Virus record (IMG/VR): IMGVR_UViG_3300037847_006162
Location: 1-64,000 of that record
From: a virus
DNA: 64,000 bases
Strand: one strand, 5' to 3'
Position numbers and translations under genes: made by a program. Each line of letters opens with the position of its first letter. Within the stretch, counting starts at the first letter, position 1. This document shows positions 50,967-60,109 of this stretch, piece by piece. Below the pieces are notes generated by a model. It was not told where the DNA came from, ran no database searches, and was given only the letters and a program-made list of their open reading frames with translations.

Positions 50967-51295
50967 TGTATGAATATAATGCTAAAGTTGATCGTGTTGT
51001 TGATGGAGACACTGTAGACTTTATTGTTGATCTTGGATTTAATATCAATATAAAGATCAGGACTAGACTGATTGGTGTTGACACACCAGAAAGAGGACAT
51101 CCAGACTGGAAAAAGGCAACAGCCGAATGTGCAAGATTGCTTTCTTCTGTAGCAGATATTCACAGTGCTTCTATTGGAAAACCAGAACACTGGGTAAAAA
51201 TAAAAACAACGAAAACAGGGAAATATGGTCGTTGGCTTGTAGAAGTTGATGGTGTAACAGATAAATTAGCAGAGACTTGGCCCTATGAAAAATAA
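50966..51295 (+). CDS. Staphylococcal-nuclease-like thermonuclease, 109 aa
   Basis: OB-fold nuclease of the SNase family: KVDRVVDGDTVDFIVDLG (calcium-binding Asps), RLIGVDTPERG (catalytic Arg and Glu) and TGKYGRWLVEV (second Arg). About 30 residues shorter than secreted thermonucleases and without a signal peptide, so it acts in the cell. Overlaps the previous stop by 1 bp and the polymerase C-part by 11 bp. Confidence 0.87.
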   Translation: MYEYNAKVDRVVDGDTVDFIVDLGFNINIKIRTRLIGVDTPERGHPDWKKATAECARLLSSVADIHSASIGKPEHWVKIKTTKTGKYGRWLVEVDGVTDKLAETWPYEK

Positions 51296-52922
51296 CTATA
51301 TTGAGTTCCCATGTGGTTGTAAGTTTGAAAAAAACTCAAAAGGTCTTCCAATATTCAATCCTAACATTGAAGCACTGCCATTGCATTGTGAAAGAACTTG
51401 GGATATGATTTGCGAAGGGAATACCAAGGGTGTATTTCAGCTTGAATCTCAACTCGGTCAAAGCAAAGCAAAAGAAGTAAAGCCAAGAAGTATAGAAGAA
51501 CTATCAGATCTGATTGCAATCATCAGGCCGGGGTGTGGTGATGCAATTGTAGACGGTAAATCTCTTACCCAGCACTATATTGATCGTAAAGCAGGAAGAG
51601 ATGATGTCAAATACTTTGATCCCAGACTAAAACCAATATTAGAACCAACTTATGGAATCTTGGTATATCAAGAACAAGCTATGCAAATAGCACAACTGGT
51701 TGCTAATTTTTCTTTAGGACAAGCAGATAATCTTCGTAAGGCTATTGGTAAAAAGAATGTTGATCTTATGGCCAAGGTAAAGAAAGAATTTTTAGAAGGT
51801 GCTATTGCTCAAGGAAACTTTACTGAAAAAGATGCTGAAGAGATTTTTAGTTGGATCGAGAAGTCTCAAAAATACTCGTTTAACAAATCTCACTCAGTAA
51901 GTTACGCACTCAATGGATATCAAACTGCTTATGCCAAAGCCCATTTCCCTAGAGCTTTTTTCACCTCATATCTTCGTCATGCTGATGGTAAACCAAAGCC
52001 ATTTGAAGAAATAAATGAATTAGTAAATAACGCTAGACTTATGGATATAGACGTGCAACCACCTAGCATTGTTAATATGAACTCTAATTTTTGTTTAGTA
52101 AATAAACTTCCAACATTTGGTCTAGTGAATGTTAAAAGCGTTGGTATGAGTGTGTTTAAGCAAATAGATGCAGTAGTAAAGCAAAATTCATATAATGTGT
52201 CTGATATGGGCTGGGATAAATTTTTAATGAAGGTTGGTAGGTATATTAAAAGTAATTCTTTTGAATCTATGATTAGAGCCGGTGTTTTTGATTGCTACAA
52301 GAAACAAAGAAATAAAATGCTTTATGACTTTAACATATATAAAGAGTTAAAAGATTTTGATAAAGACTATCTTACAAAAACAAAGTGTAAAACATTTGTA
52401 GAAGCTCTTGAAGATTTGATCCCATACATTAAAAAGACTAAAAGAGCTACAGTGCATACGGAAAGACATATTGAGCAAGTTAGAGGGTCAATATCAGCAC
52501 TAAAATCCCCACCATATGAATTGATTGACAGGCCAGCTTGGAGGGCAAAGCAAGAGAGAGATTTGCTTGGCGTAGAAATAACATGCTCAGAAGTTGATGA
52601 GTATGATACAACAGATGGAAATTGCAGTTGTAGAGAATATGTAAAAGGTTTTGAATCTAATTACATAGCTATAGCAGCACAAATAAGTGACATTAGAGAA
52701 TGGAAGATCAGGGGCGGAAAACACAAGGGAGAGAAGATGGCATTCTTAAAAATTAGTGACAGTTCTTGTTCGCTTGATAATGTTACTGTTTTTTCAGAAG
52801 ACTGGCAAAAACTAAAAAGTAAAATTGTTATAGGTAAGATATTGCTTCTTAGAGGAAACAGAGATAAAAATCGAGGAAGTTTTTTAGTAAAACAAGCACA
52901 AAACCTAGAACAATGTATATAA
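51285..52922 (+). CDS. DNA polymerase III alpha, C-terminal part (fingers, OB), 545 aa
   Basis: Starts inside the SNase gene without a strong ribosome site, so translation is probably coupled. It begins with a CGC-containing segment of ~35 residues, then TKGVFQLES, SDLIAIIRPGCGD, GILVYQEQAMQIAQLVANFSLGQADNLRKAIGKK and FNKSHSVSYALNGYQTAYAKAHFP, which follow DnaE order after the palm. Near the C-terminus is an OB-fold (AAQISDIREWKIRGGKHKGE). Sum with the N-part is ~1174 residues, the normal DnaE size. The intein site at KSQKYSFNKSH is uninterrupted. Confidence 0.9.
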   Translation: MKNNYIEFPCGCKFEKNSKGLPIFNPNIEALPLHCERTWDMICEGNTKGVFQLESQLGQSKAKEVKPRSIEELSDLIAIIRPGCGDAIVDGKSLTQHYIDRKAGRDDVKYFDPRLKPILEPTYGILVYQEQAMQIAQLVANFSLGQADNLRKAIGKKNVDLMAKVKKEFLEGAIAQGNFTEKDAEEIFSWIEKSQKYSFNKSHSVSYALNGYQTAYAKAHFPRAFFTSYLRHADGKPKPFEEINELVNNARLMDIDVQPPSIVNMNSNFCLVNKLPTFGLVNVKSVGMSVFKQIDAVVKQNSYNVSDMGWDKFLMKVGRYIKSNSFESMIRAGVFDCYKKQRNKMLYDFNIYKELKDFDKDYLTKTKCKTFVEALEDLIPYIKKTKRATVHTERHIEQVRGSISALKSPPYELIDRPAWRAKQERDLLGVEITCSEVDEYDTTDGNCSCREYVKGFESNYIAIAAQISDIREWKIRGGKHKGEKMAFLKISDSSCSLDNVTVFSEDWQKLKSKIVIGKILLLRGNRDKNRGSFLVKQAQNLEQCI

Positions 52923-52935
52923 TAAGGATATATAA

Positions 52936-53382
52936 ATGGACGAATTGATAGAAAAAAATATGGGGCTTGTTGTCTCAATAGTAAATTCTTTTGGACCCAA
53001 GAATCATACTGAGCGTCAAGATTTAATGGACGCAGGCAGAATAGGGCTTTGGAAAGCTTTACAAAAATATAACAGAGAAAATGGTCACTTGATTTCTACC
53101 TATGCTTGGAGACCAATAAGGTGGTCAATAATTAGGGAGATAAAGAGCAGGAAAAAATTCGTATCTATAGAAAATATAGCATCTCCAGTTGTTGAATCAA
53201 AACAAAACTTATGGGAATGTTATACTGATGATATGTCACCTGAAGAACAAATCTTAATTGATTTAAGAAAAGAAGGATATAAATTTCATGAAATATGTGA
53301 CATTCTAGATGAAACTCCTTCTAAAGTAAAAAATAAATTTTATAAACTTATAAAAAGATTAAGAGAAGCAAATGCAACGTAA
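52936..53382 (+). CDS. Phage sigma factor (regions 2 and 4), 148 aa
   Basis: Region 2: IEKNMGLVVSIVNSF, DLMDAGRIGLWKALQKYN and STYAWRPIRWSIIREIKS match sigma-70 2.1-2.4. Region 4: EGYKFHEICDILDETPSKVKNKFYKLIKRLRE is the -35-reading HTH. Regions 1 and 3 are missing, as in small phage/ECF types. Preceded by AAGGATATATAAATG. A likely reader of the phage-specific promoter motifs seen at 14228, 31900 and 35928, or of the late one at 30041. Confidence 0.85.
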   Translation: MDELIEKNMGLVVSIVNSFGPKNHTERQDLMDAGRIGLWKALQKYNRENGHLISTYAWRPIRWSIIREIKSRKKFVSIENIASPVVESKQNLWECYTDDMSPEEQILIDLRKEGYKFHEICDILDETPSKVKNKFYKLIKRLREANAT

Positions 53383-55018
53383 GAAAAGAATACTCTTTGT
53401 AACTGAATCTCATAAACTAGCTTCTGGATTTGGGACTTATGCAAAAGAGATACTGAACAGAATATACAAAACTGGTAAGTATGAAATAGCAGAATTCGGC
53501 TGCTATATGAGTCCTATCGAGAATGAATCAACGGATTGGTTGATATATGGAAATGCTCCAATGCCTCATGAAGAGGAATATCGCAAAGAGCATACCTCCA
53601 ATCCAAATGTGCAATGGGGGATTGCTAGATTTGAACATGCTGTCTTAGACTTTAAGCCAGACATAGTTGTTACCTATAGAGATCCTTGGATGGATGCGTA
53701 CATAGCTGACAGCGTACTGCTTCCCTTTTTTCACTGGGTTTGGATGCCAACAGTAGATAGCGAACCTCAAAAAAATGAATGGCTATATTGGTTTAATAAA
53801 TGTGATGGGTTAATGGCATATTCTGAATATGGTATCAGAACACTAGAAAACCAAACACATGGAAGATTAAAGGTAACAGATTGTGCATCGCCAGCTATTG
53901 ATCCAAATACTTTTAATATAATCCCAAATAAAGCAAAGCACAAACAAAGTATGGGAATTGATCCAGATAGCTTTATAGTTGGAACAGTGATGCGTAATCA
54001 GAAAAGAAAAATGTTCCCAGACCTTATAAAAAGCTTCAAAATGTTTCTTGAAAATGCACCAAAAGAAATAGCGGAAAAATCTTTTCTTTATCTACACACT
54101 AGTTACCCAGAAAAAATGGGATGGGATATAACATCGTTAGTACACGAGTATGGAATAGGATCAAAAATTCTTGTAACTTATACTTGTAAGGCATGTAAAA
54201 AGTATTTTTGTTCTAATTATAGAGATGCCATAACTCAGTGTAACCACTGTGGAAAAACTGCTGCAACAATGCCGGGAGTCACTAACGGTCTAGACCATTC
54301 CGACCTACCTAATATATATAACTTGATGGATTTGTACGTGCAATATGCAATCTGTGAAGGCTTTGGTATGCCTCAAGTAGAAGCCGCAGCGTGTGGGACA
54401 CCAATAGCGTCTATTGATTATAGTGCTATGGAAGATGTTGTTAAGCACTGTAAAGGATATCCTATCAAGCCAAATCTTCAAAGAGAAATGGAAACAAACG
54501 CACAAAGATCGGGCCATAATAACGAAGAATTAGCAAAGATTATGCTAAAATGTGCTTCTCAAAATGACGCACAAAGAAAAAAACAAAGGCTTGAAACAAG
54601 GAAAGGCTGTATTTCAAGGTATACTTGGGATAAAGCTGCAAAAAGCTGGGAAAAATATTTTGATAGTGTTGAAAGAACAAAGCCACTAGAAGGACAATGG
54701 GATGCTCCAAGGCTCATGCGTCCTGTACCAAATGAAATGCCTAAACAACATATAAACAACCAGCAGTTTTCAGAGTGGATTTATAATGATGTAGTGCAAG
54801 ATGATTCAGAAAAATTTTCATACAAAATGCTCTTCATGATAAGAAATTTAAATTTTGGAGCTAGAATTGGTGGCGACATGTCTCCCTACACTAAAGAGAA
54901 TGCTTTTAACGATTCTAAACATTTGGCAAATAGAAGACTTTACTTTGATACAATTAGGTGTGAAGGATTGCAACCGCAAGATTTTATAATTCAAGCACAT
55001 AACAGGATTAAGAAATGA
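53372..55018 (+). CDS. GT4 glycosyltransferase with inserted zinc ribbon, 548 aa
   Basis: N-terminal Rossmann half with ESHKLASGFGTYAKEIL, a C-terminal half with VGTVMRNQKRKMFPDLI and AICEGFGMPQVEAAACGTPIASIDY (E-x7-E). Between these, around residues 270-295, is CKACKKYFCSNYRDA then CNHCGK: a complete four-Cys zinc ribbon not present in ordinary GT4 enzymes. A C-terminal extension of ~110 residues follows the catalytic domain. Overlaps the sigma gene by 11 bp. Confidence 0.85.
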   Translation: MQRKKRILFVTESHKLASGFGTYAKEILNRIYKTGKYEIAEFGCYMSPIENESTDWLIYGNAPMPHEEEYRKEHTSNPNVQWGIARFEHAVLDFKPDIVVTYRDPWMDAYIADSVLLPFFHWVWMPTVDSEPQKNEWLYWFNKCDGLMAYSEYGIRTLENQTHGRLKVTDCASPAIDPNTFNIIPNKAKHKQSMGIDPDSFIVGTVMRNQKRKMFPDLIKSFKMFLENAPKEIAEKSFLYLHTSYPEKMGWDITSLVHEYGIGSKILVTYTCKACKKYFCSNYRDAITQCNHCGKTAATMPGVTNGLDHSDLPNIYNLMDLYVQYAICEGFGMPQVEAAACGTPIASIDYSAMEDVVKHCKGYPIKPNLQREMETNAQRSGHNNEELAKIMLKCASQNDAQRKKQRLETRKGCISRYTWDKAAKSWEKYFDSVERTKPLEGQWDAPRLMRPVPNEMPKQHINNQQFSEWIYNDVVQDDSEKFSYKMLFMIRNLNFGARIGGDMSPYTKENAFNDSKHLANRRLYFDTIRCEGLQPQDFIIQAHNRIKK

Positions 55019-56103
55019 ATGTATTTTATGTCGGCCCCTATAGACAATCTGACGGATGGGGAATAGCCAGTAGAAGCCTCGCTAAAATTATATCACAGCA
55101 AGAAGGTATTGATCTTACTTGCAGGCCAATATGGTATAATTTAAATTCGTTACAACAAGATATAGGGATTCTTGAAGCTTGCGAAAATAAAAAGCTAGAA
55201 AAAAAAGAAACTCTAATACAATTTGGATTGCCTCAATATTTAAATTATAATGGAGATTTTAAAAGGAATATAGCTGCTACTATTGTTGATTGTAGAATTG
55301 ATAATATGGGTTGGGTTGCTAACTTAAATCTATTTGATGAGATATTAGTATTTTCTAAAAATGAAAAAACAATACTTGAAGAATCAGGTATAAAAAGTAA
55401 CATTCGCAATTTGAATGCTTTGCCAATCGAATTACATGAGCCAATAACAGAGTTTGATGTGGATGAATTTGGGCCGCTGTATACCTTCTACACAAATGCT
55501 GGCTTAGGAACTAATTCAGGTCTCAGAGAAACAATCGTTGCGTTTCTTTCTTCCTTTACAGCACTAGATAATCAAGTATTAGTAATATTTTGCAATGAAC
55601 AAAACTCACAACAAATATCGGAAGAAATAGATTTAATAAAAAAATCACTAAATATATTTGGCAATATAAATGATATGTATCCAAGAATAGGTATAATCAA
55701 GGCAGAAGATCAATCTTTAATTAATCATGCTCATTCAACATTTGACTGCTTTATTGATTTATCATATAATTCATCATTAACCTACCAGACTATTCATGCG
55801 TTTTCTAAAAACCGACCTGCAATTTTGCTGGATACTTGCAAAGATCAAATTGGTGAAGATTATGGGTTGCTTGTAAAATCAATTGAAGAGCCTTCATTCA
55901 CTCAACAAAGACCAGTAAAGGGTATGTATTCTGGAGAGCAAGCTTGGTCAAAACCCAAAATACAAGACATAAAAAACAAAATGATTTCTGTAAGCAGCGA
56001 TAATACTATAGCAGACAAAGCAAAAGAAGTAATATACAAATTTAATTCAAATTATAGTTTTGGCAATAATCAAAAAATAAAAGAGATTTTATGTATCCAA
56101 TAG
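55015..56103 (+). CDS. Glycosyltransferase-like protein, 362 aa
   Basis: GT-B-like: MNVFYVGPYRQSDGWGIASRSLAKII at the N-terminus resembles GT4 start regions, and NHAHSTFDCFIDLSYNSSLTYQTIHAF matches the position of the donor site, although the usual E-x7-E is not kept. May be catalytically divergent. ATGA overlap with the previous gene; 13-bp overlap with the next. Confidence 0.65.
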   Translation: MNVFYVGPYRQSDGWGIASRSLAKIISQQEGIDLTCRPIWYNLNSLQQDIGILEACENKKLEKKETLIQFGLPQYLNYNGDFKRNIAATIVDCRIDNMGWVANLNLFDEILVFSKNEKTILEESGIKSNIRNLNALPIELHEPITEFDVDEFGPLYTFYTNAGLGTNSGLRETIVAFLSSFTALDNQVLVIFCNEQNSQQISEEIDLIKKSLNIFGNINDMYPRIGIIKAEDQSLINHAHSTFDCFIDLSYNSSLTYQTIHAFSKNRPAILLDTCKDQIGEDYGLLVKSIEEPSFTQQRPVKGMYSGEQAWSKPKIQDIKNKMISVSSDNTIADKAKEVIYKFNSNYSFGNNQKIKEILCIQ

Positions 56104-57032
56104 AGAATATAATTAGAAACGCAGAGAAAAAAGATAGTAAAGATCGTCTATCAATATTAATAGTAAACGATGGAAATGATCGTTACATACAGTCTATGGC
56201 AAAAAAATTGAGTCATGATTTCTATCTAGTTGATAACATTACGGGAAGCGGAAGACAATGGAAAAGCAAAGTCAGGCCAGAAAACCTATCCCTGCTTAAT
56301 GATTTATCTCAAATTCCTAGTAGGTATGTAGATGCAATAATTGTTTTCAACAGAACTAATGAATACGAAAAAGCAGATTTTATTTCAAAAAATTTTTCTG
56401 TCCCACTTATAGTTATTGATACAGTTACAAGTCAGCATAAAGTATGTGTTCCGTTTGGTGCTTCGACCAATATTGAAAATCCATCTCATATCTTAAATAG
56501 AAATATTGACACATGCGTTGCACTGAACGATACTATATTGCGTAGTTGGATAAACAATAATTCATCTTTATGTGTAAAGATCAACCATCTTCCAAATAAT
56601 ATAAAACGAGATCAAAACTCTAATCTTGTATTGTTAGACCCAGAATTAGATCGTAACTATTTGGGCAGCATGGGAGTTAATTTTCAAAATGAGATTTACA
56701 CTAATGATCCTGAGAAGGCTTGTGTATATCTAAACATGTGGCAAAGCGTAACCCCTCTGATGATAGATTGTATGCACAACGGCATACCTGTTGCAACCAT
56801 TGCTAATAATGAGTTTGAAGATCTTATAAAGAAAGAATGTTGCATTGTAATAGATAATCTAACTTTATTTAATGACCCTAACAATGTAACAAATTTGCTT
56901 CAATTTCAAAAATTACAGAATGTAATAGATAATGCAAAATCATATTTTGAGTATGAAGAGCAGGATTTTAAAAATAAATGGAATAATATTATTAATCATG
57001 TATGCAACAAAATATTTATGGGAGTACGATAA
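56091..57032 (+). CDS. GT-B-fold-like protein, 313 aa
   Basis: Alternating beta/alpha pattern (LSILIVNDGNDRYIQSMAKK, VPLIVIDTVTS) and a C-terminal CVYLNMWQSVTPLMIDCMHNGIPVATIAN that corresponds to the GT-B donor region without a clear Glu pair. Part of the second glycan cluster. Probably a degenerate glycosyltransferase or partner of the preceding one. Confidence 0.6.
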   Translation: MYPIENIIRNAEKKDSKDRLSILIVNDGNDRYIQSMAKKLSHDFYLVDNITGSGRQWKSKVRPENLSLLNDLSQIPSRYVDAIIVFNRTNEYEKADFISKNFSVPLIVIDTVTSQHKVCVPFGASTNIENPSHILNRNIDTCVALNDTILRSWINNNSSLCVKINHLPNNIKRDQNSNLVLLDPELDRNYLGSMGVNFQNEIYTNDPEKACVYLNMWQSVTPLMIDCMHNGIPVATIANNEFEDLIKKECCIVIDNLTLFNDPNNVTNLLQFQKLQNVIDNAKSYFEYEEQDFKNKWNNIINHVCNKIFMGVR

Positions 57033-57425
57033 GTGATAAGTAAGAAAATTAATTTGGTGATTGATAAGGTGAATCAGTCAGATTTTACTGAAGAAGATCT
57101 TCAAAATGCACCCGATGGGTTCTTTGAAGAAATATTCGTTTCAGACTTGCTTGAATTGTCAAAGAATAACGCAATCATAGACGATGTTATAAAAAAGGTA
57201 AGGAAAAATGGAATTGTCAAGTTAAATGGCGTTGATGGAATTGATATGTGCCGCAAAAGTTACTACGGAGAAACACCAATCGAAGAATGCTCAATGTATT
57301 TTGGTGCAGTAAACAGGATTAACTCTGTAATTTCAATTAAGAAATATTTTGAAAAAATAGGATGGCAAATCAATTTTGCTGGAATAAACTCAGGAAGATA
57401 TTTTGTGGAGGCAAAAAGAAAATGA
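57033..57425 (+). CDS. Methyltransferase-like fragment, 130 aa
   Basis: GTG start directly after the previous TAA. NAPDGFFEEIFVSDLLELSKNNAIIDDVIKKVRKNGIVKLNGVDGIDM looks like the C-terminal half of a class I methyltransferase (strands 4-5), but motif I is absent. It may have lost activity or be a partner subunit. Family call is tentative. Confidence 0.5.
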   Translation: MISKKINLVIDKVNQSDFTEEDLQNAPDGFFEEIFVSDLLELSKNNAIIDDVIKKVRKNGIVKLNGVDGIDMCRKSYYGETPIEECSMYFGAVNRINSVISIKKYFEKIGWQINFAGINSGRYFVEAKRK

Positions 57426-58261
57426 GCCAAAAAGAAGAAGTATCAGTAAACCATGTACATACAATTTGTAAGGAATGTGTATTTGCAAAATGGGAAAAAA
57501 ATACGCAAACCGGATGTAAGCTTGATAGAATAAATGACTATGAGAAAGCTGGAGTAAACATTGTTGGTATAAAAGATGAAGAAGATAAAGAATATTTTGT
57601 AATTGATGGAAGATATTGTGTTTACTATAGAAACACAGAAATAATGAAAGATTATCCAAGAGATACTTGGGAAGAAATAGTGAATCTTCAGGTTAAAGTT
57701 CCATATCATGCTATGGTTATTGTAAATGAAGAAGATGATTTTAAAACAGTAAAGAAATGTTGTAAAGCCCTCAAAAATCAGAAGTACTCGCCAAACCTAG
57801 TGACACTAATCAATAAACAATATCCTAAATACGTTAGAGAACAGGATAATGCTATACCTCCTAGCAAACTTTTACAACTACTTAAAGATTCAGAATTTCA
57901 TCAATTTAGTTTTAAAAATATATATGATCAATCCCTTGACGATAGAGCCTTGGTAGATTTAGTTTTTGATAGTGCAAAAGAAAATAAATATCCTTTTTAT
58001 GTTGTCTTTAATGCTAATTTCGACATACCGCAAGAATTTAGCGAAGAATTTAATAATTCAATATTGATAAAAATGATGCAGGTAGGATTTGCAAAACCCG
58101 TAGACGATATAAATGGGATGATTGGCAACAGGGTTGCACACAAAAAGCACTCTGGAAATTCTTTTGGAAGAAATCTAGAGGATAAAATAATTAATCTTGA
58201 AGATGACGGTGAAAAATTTGTATTTGAAATAGGGGATGTATGCCCATGCTTAAAGAAATAG
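57422..58261 (+). CDS. Cys-rich plus GT-A-like protein, 279 aa
   Basis: ATG 57422 overlaps the previous stop. The first 85 residues have CKECVFAKW, GCKLDR and RYCVYYR, a likely metal site. The rest (YHAMVIVNEEDDFKTVKKCCKAL, YPFYVVFNANFDIPQEF) looks like a family-2-type (GT-A) fold with no certain DxD. Role within the glycan cluster is inferred. Confidence 0.6.
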   Translation: MSQKEEVSVNHVHTICKECVFAKWEKNTQTGCKLDRINDYEKAGVNIVGIKDEEDKEYFVIDGRYCVYYRNTEIMKDYPRDTWEEIVNLQVKVPYHAMVIVNEEDDFKTVKKCCKALKNQKYSPNLVTLINKQYPKYVREQDNAIPPSKLLQLLKDSEFHQFSFKNIYDQSLDDRALVDLVFDSAKENKYPFYVVFNANFDIPQEFSEEFNNSILIKMMQVGFAKPVDDINGMIGNRVAHKKHSGNSFGRNLEDKIINLEDDGEKFVFEIGDVCPCLKK

Positions 58262-58647
58262 ATATAATAGAGGCTAATAAAGGTCTACAGTACTTCATGG
58301 ATAGTTGGAATAAAACCCAAGAAGATTCTATAGTATACGTATCTATAGATGGATTTGAAAGAAGCAAAGATTTTGATAGTCTTGTGCTAGATATTTTTGA
58401 TAATGATGATACAGTCGGATTTGTTTATACAGATTTTTTTATATATGACTCAAATGGTTTAAACATAGCTCAGTTTTTAGACGATAAAAACCTACCCAGC
58501 ATCCCTTTCTTTGTAAAAAAGAAAAATAACTTAAATATGCAATTTGTTCAAGAACAGAATATTATATCATCTATGATGCAAATGTATATTAATCATGGAT
58601 ATAAGTTTGAACACTTAGCAGAAAACTGTCTCGGACATGTTGTATGA
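58246..58647 (+). CDS. Hypothetical GT-A-like protein, 133 aa
   Basis: ATG 58246 is preferred, 9 bp after AGGGGA; ATG 58240 is also in frame. SIVYVSIDGFERSKDFDSLVLD and DDTVGFVYTDFFIYDSNGLN recall the C-terminal part of GT2 enzymes (Y-T-D-x-x-x-Y). Overlaps both neighbours. May form one functional unit with the preceding protein. Confidence 0.58.
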   Translation: MLKEIDIIEANKGLQYFMDSWNKTQEDSIVYVSIDGFERSKDFDSLVLDIFDNDDTVGFVYTDFFIYDSNGLNIAQFLDDKNLPSIPFFVKKKNNLNMQFVQEQNIISSMMQMYINHGYKFEHLAENCLGHVV

Positions 58648-59348
58648 CTTTGAAATATATAAAAAATATAAAACAACAAACGCCCATAGATATTATTATA
58701 CCTGCCGCTGGTCTAGGTAGGAGAATGAAATCGTATGGTCCAAAGTCTTTAATAAAAATAAAAAAGAATCTGACGGTAATAGACCATCAATTAAAGATAA
58801 TAAAAAATACAATACCAAATGCTAACATAATATTGGTATCTGGATTTGAATCTGATTATCTGATGAATAATACTCCAAACGACATTATTAAAGTAGAGAA
58901 TGAGAGATACGAACAAACAAACGTTGTTAGATCAATAGGGCTAGGTTTAAGGGCTTCACAGAGAGATGTGCTAATTATATATGGCGATTTGGTTTTTAAT
59001 TCAGAGTGTATCGAAAATATAAATTTTAACAGGTCTTCTATACTGATAGGAGATAACATGATGAAAGAATCAGAAGTAGGATGCATATTTAATAATAGTG
59101 ATAAATTAGAAAGCATGATGTACGACTTAGAACATAAATGGAGTCAAATGATTTTTTTAAAAGGTAAAGAATTAGAAATATTCAAAAAAATATGCTGGAA
59201 TACTGATAATTATAGTATGTTTGGTTTTGAGGCTATAAATGACTTGTTATCAATGGGCGGGATAGTGAATGTGTGTCATCACAAAGATGCAAAAGCTATT
59301 GATATAGACAGTTCAAAGGATTTAGAAAAGGTATCACAAATATTATGA
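58644..59348 (+). CDS. Sugar-phosphate nucleotidyltransferase, 234 aa
   Basis: IDIIIPAAGLGRRMKSYGPKSLIKI is the nucleotide-binding G-x-G-x-R-(x)n-P-K signature of NTP-transferases such as GlmU/RmlA/LicC. IIYGDLVFNSE carries the metal-binding Asp. At 234 residues it is the size of a short choline- or sugar-phosphate cytidylyltransferase. It would supply an activated sugar to the surrounding glycosyltransferases. Confidence 0.85.
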   Translation: MTLKYIKNIKQQTPIDIIIPAAGLGRRMKSYGPKSLIKIKKNLTVIDHQLKIIKNTIPNANIILVSGFESDYLMNNTPNDIIKVENERYEQTNVVRSIGLGLRASQRDVLIIYGDLVFNSECIENINFNRSSILIGDNMMKESEVGCIFNNSDKLESMMYDLEHKWSQMIFLKGKELEIFKKICWNTDNYSMFGFEAINDLLSMGGIVNVCHHKDAKAIDIDSSKDLEKVSQIL

Positions 59349-60109
59349 ATAAGAATATATTTTTCTCTGCGTCTAGTCATCCAAAAATTATGGGTGTGGC
59401 ACAGGCAATGCAAGACAATGCAAAAGAATCTCGCTGGTTTGAAAACTCGTTGCCTATTTTTGACTTACTGGAAGCAGAAAAGCCAGACTTGGTTTTTTTC
59501 AAAGATAATGATTACCCACTACAGCATATTGAATATGCTAAAAAAGACTTTCCAAACACTAAGTTTGGTTTGTTTACTGAGCTAGAAGAAGATCATGAGT
59601 TTTTTGACATCACCATCAATATTCTAAATGAAAAGCATAGAAACTATCTACCTTATCTTGCAAACACATACTATTCTGGAGGCAAGAAAAATGAAATATA
59701 TGAAACAGATATTTTAATGATAAGCAACAATGTTAATTTAGAAAATGAAACACTACTGAAATGGATATTTTCCATAGCTACAAAGTATAGAATGAAAATA
59801 TATGGAGAAAATAAGGTTCAGTGTCCATATTATCTTGGTAATGTAGGTATAGAGTCGCTTAAAGATCTAATAGCTTCTACAAAAATAATGATAATGCTGA
59901 ATGAAGAATGGCTGCAAACCGCTTTATTAAATGATAAAGTCCCTCTATTGTTTAGCAACAACCCTTCTAACCATTGTGAGTTTTCAACATACAGTCAATT
60001 AGATGAATTATGTAATTTACACATAAATCATGATATGGAATCAACTAAAATAACGCCAAAAACATATTTAGATTTTTGCAATAAAATACTAGAGGAATTA
60101 TACAAATGA
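59345..60109 (+). CDS. Hypothetical glycan-cluster protein, 254 aa
   Basis: FFSASSHPKIMGVAQAMQ, DLVFFKDNDYPLQHIEYA and a C-terminal ASTKIMIMLNEEWLQTALLNDKVPLLF have the rhythm of a GT-B or CgeB-like enzyme with the donor domain truncated. ATGA overlaps at both ends. No catalytic motif certain. Confidence 0.6.
   Translation: MNKNIFFSASSHPKIMGVAQAMQDNAKESRWFENSLPIFDLLEAEKPDLVFFKDNDYPLQHIEYAKKDFPNTKFGLFTELEEDHEFFDITINILNEKHRNYLPYLANTYYSGGKKNEIYETDILMISNNVNLENETLLKWIFSIATKYRMKIYGENKVQCPYYLGNVGIESLKDLIASTKIMIMLNEEWLQTALLNDKVPLLFSNNPSNHCEFSTYSQLDELCNLHINHDMESTKITPKTYLDFCNKILEELYK

Noticed and set aside
49981-51284. Split intein or group I intron explaining the divided polymerase
   Set aside because: Neither fragment has intein block A or G sequences, the break is not at the known DnaE intein site, and the interval is full of genes with their own ribosome sites.
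51285-51390. N-terminal CGC segment of the polymerase C-part as an intein C-terminus
   Set aside because: It lacks the terminal His-Asn before a Cys or Ser and reads as an extension leading directly into the fingers.
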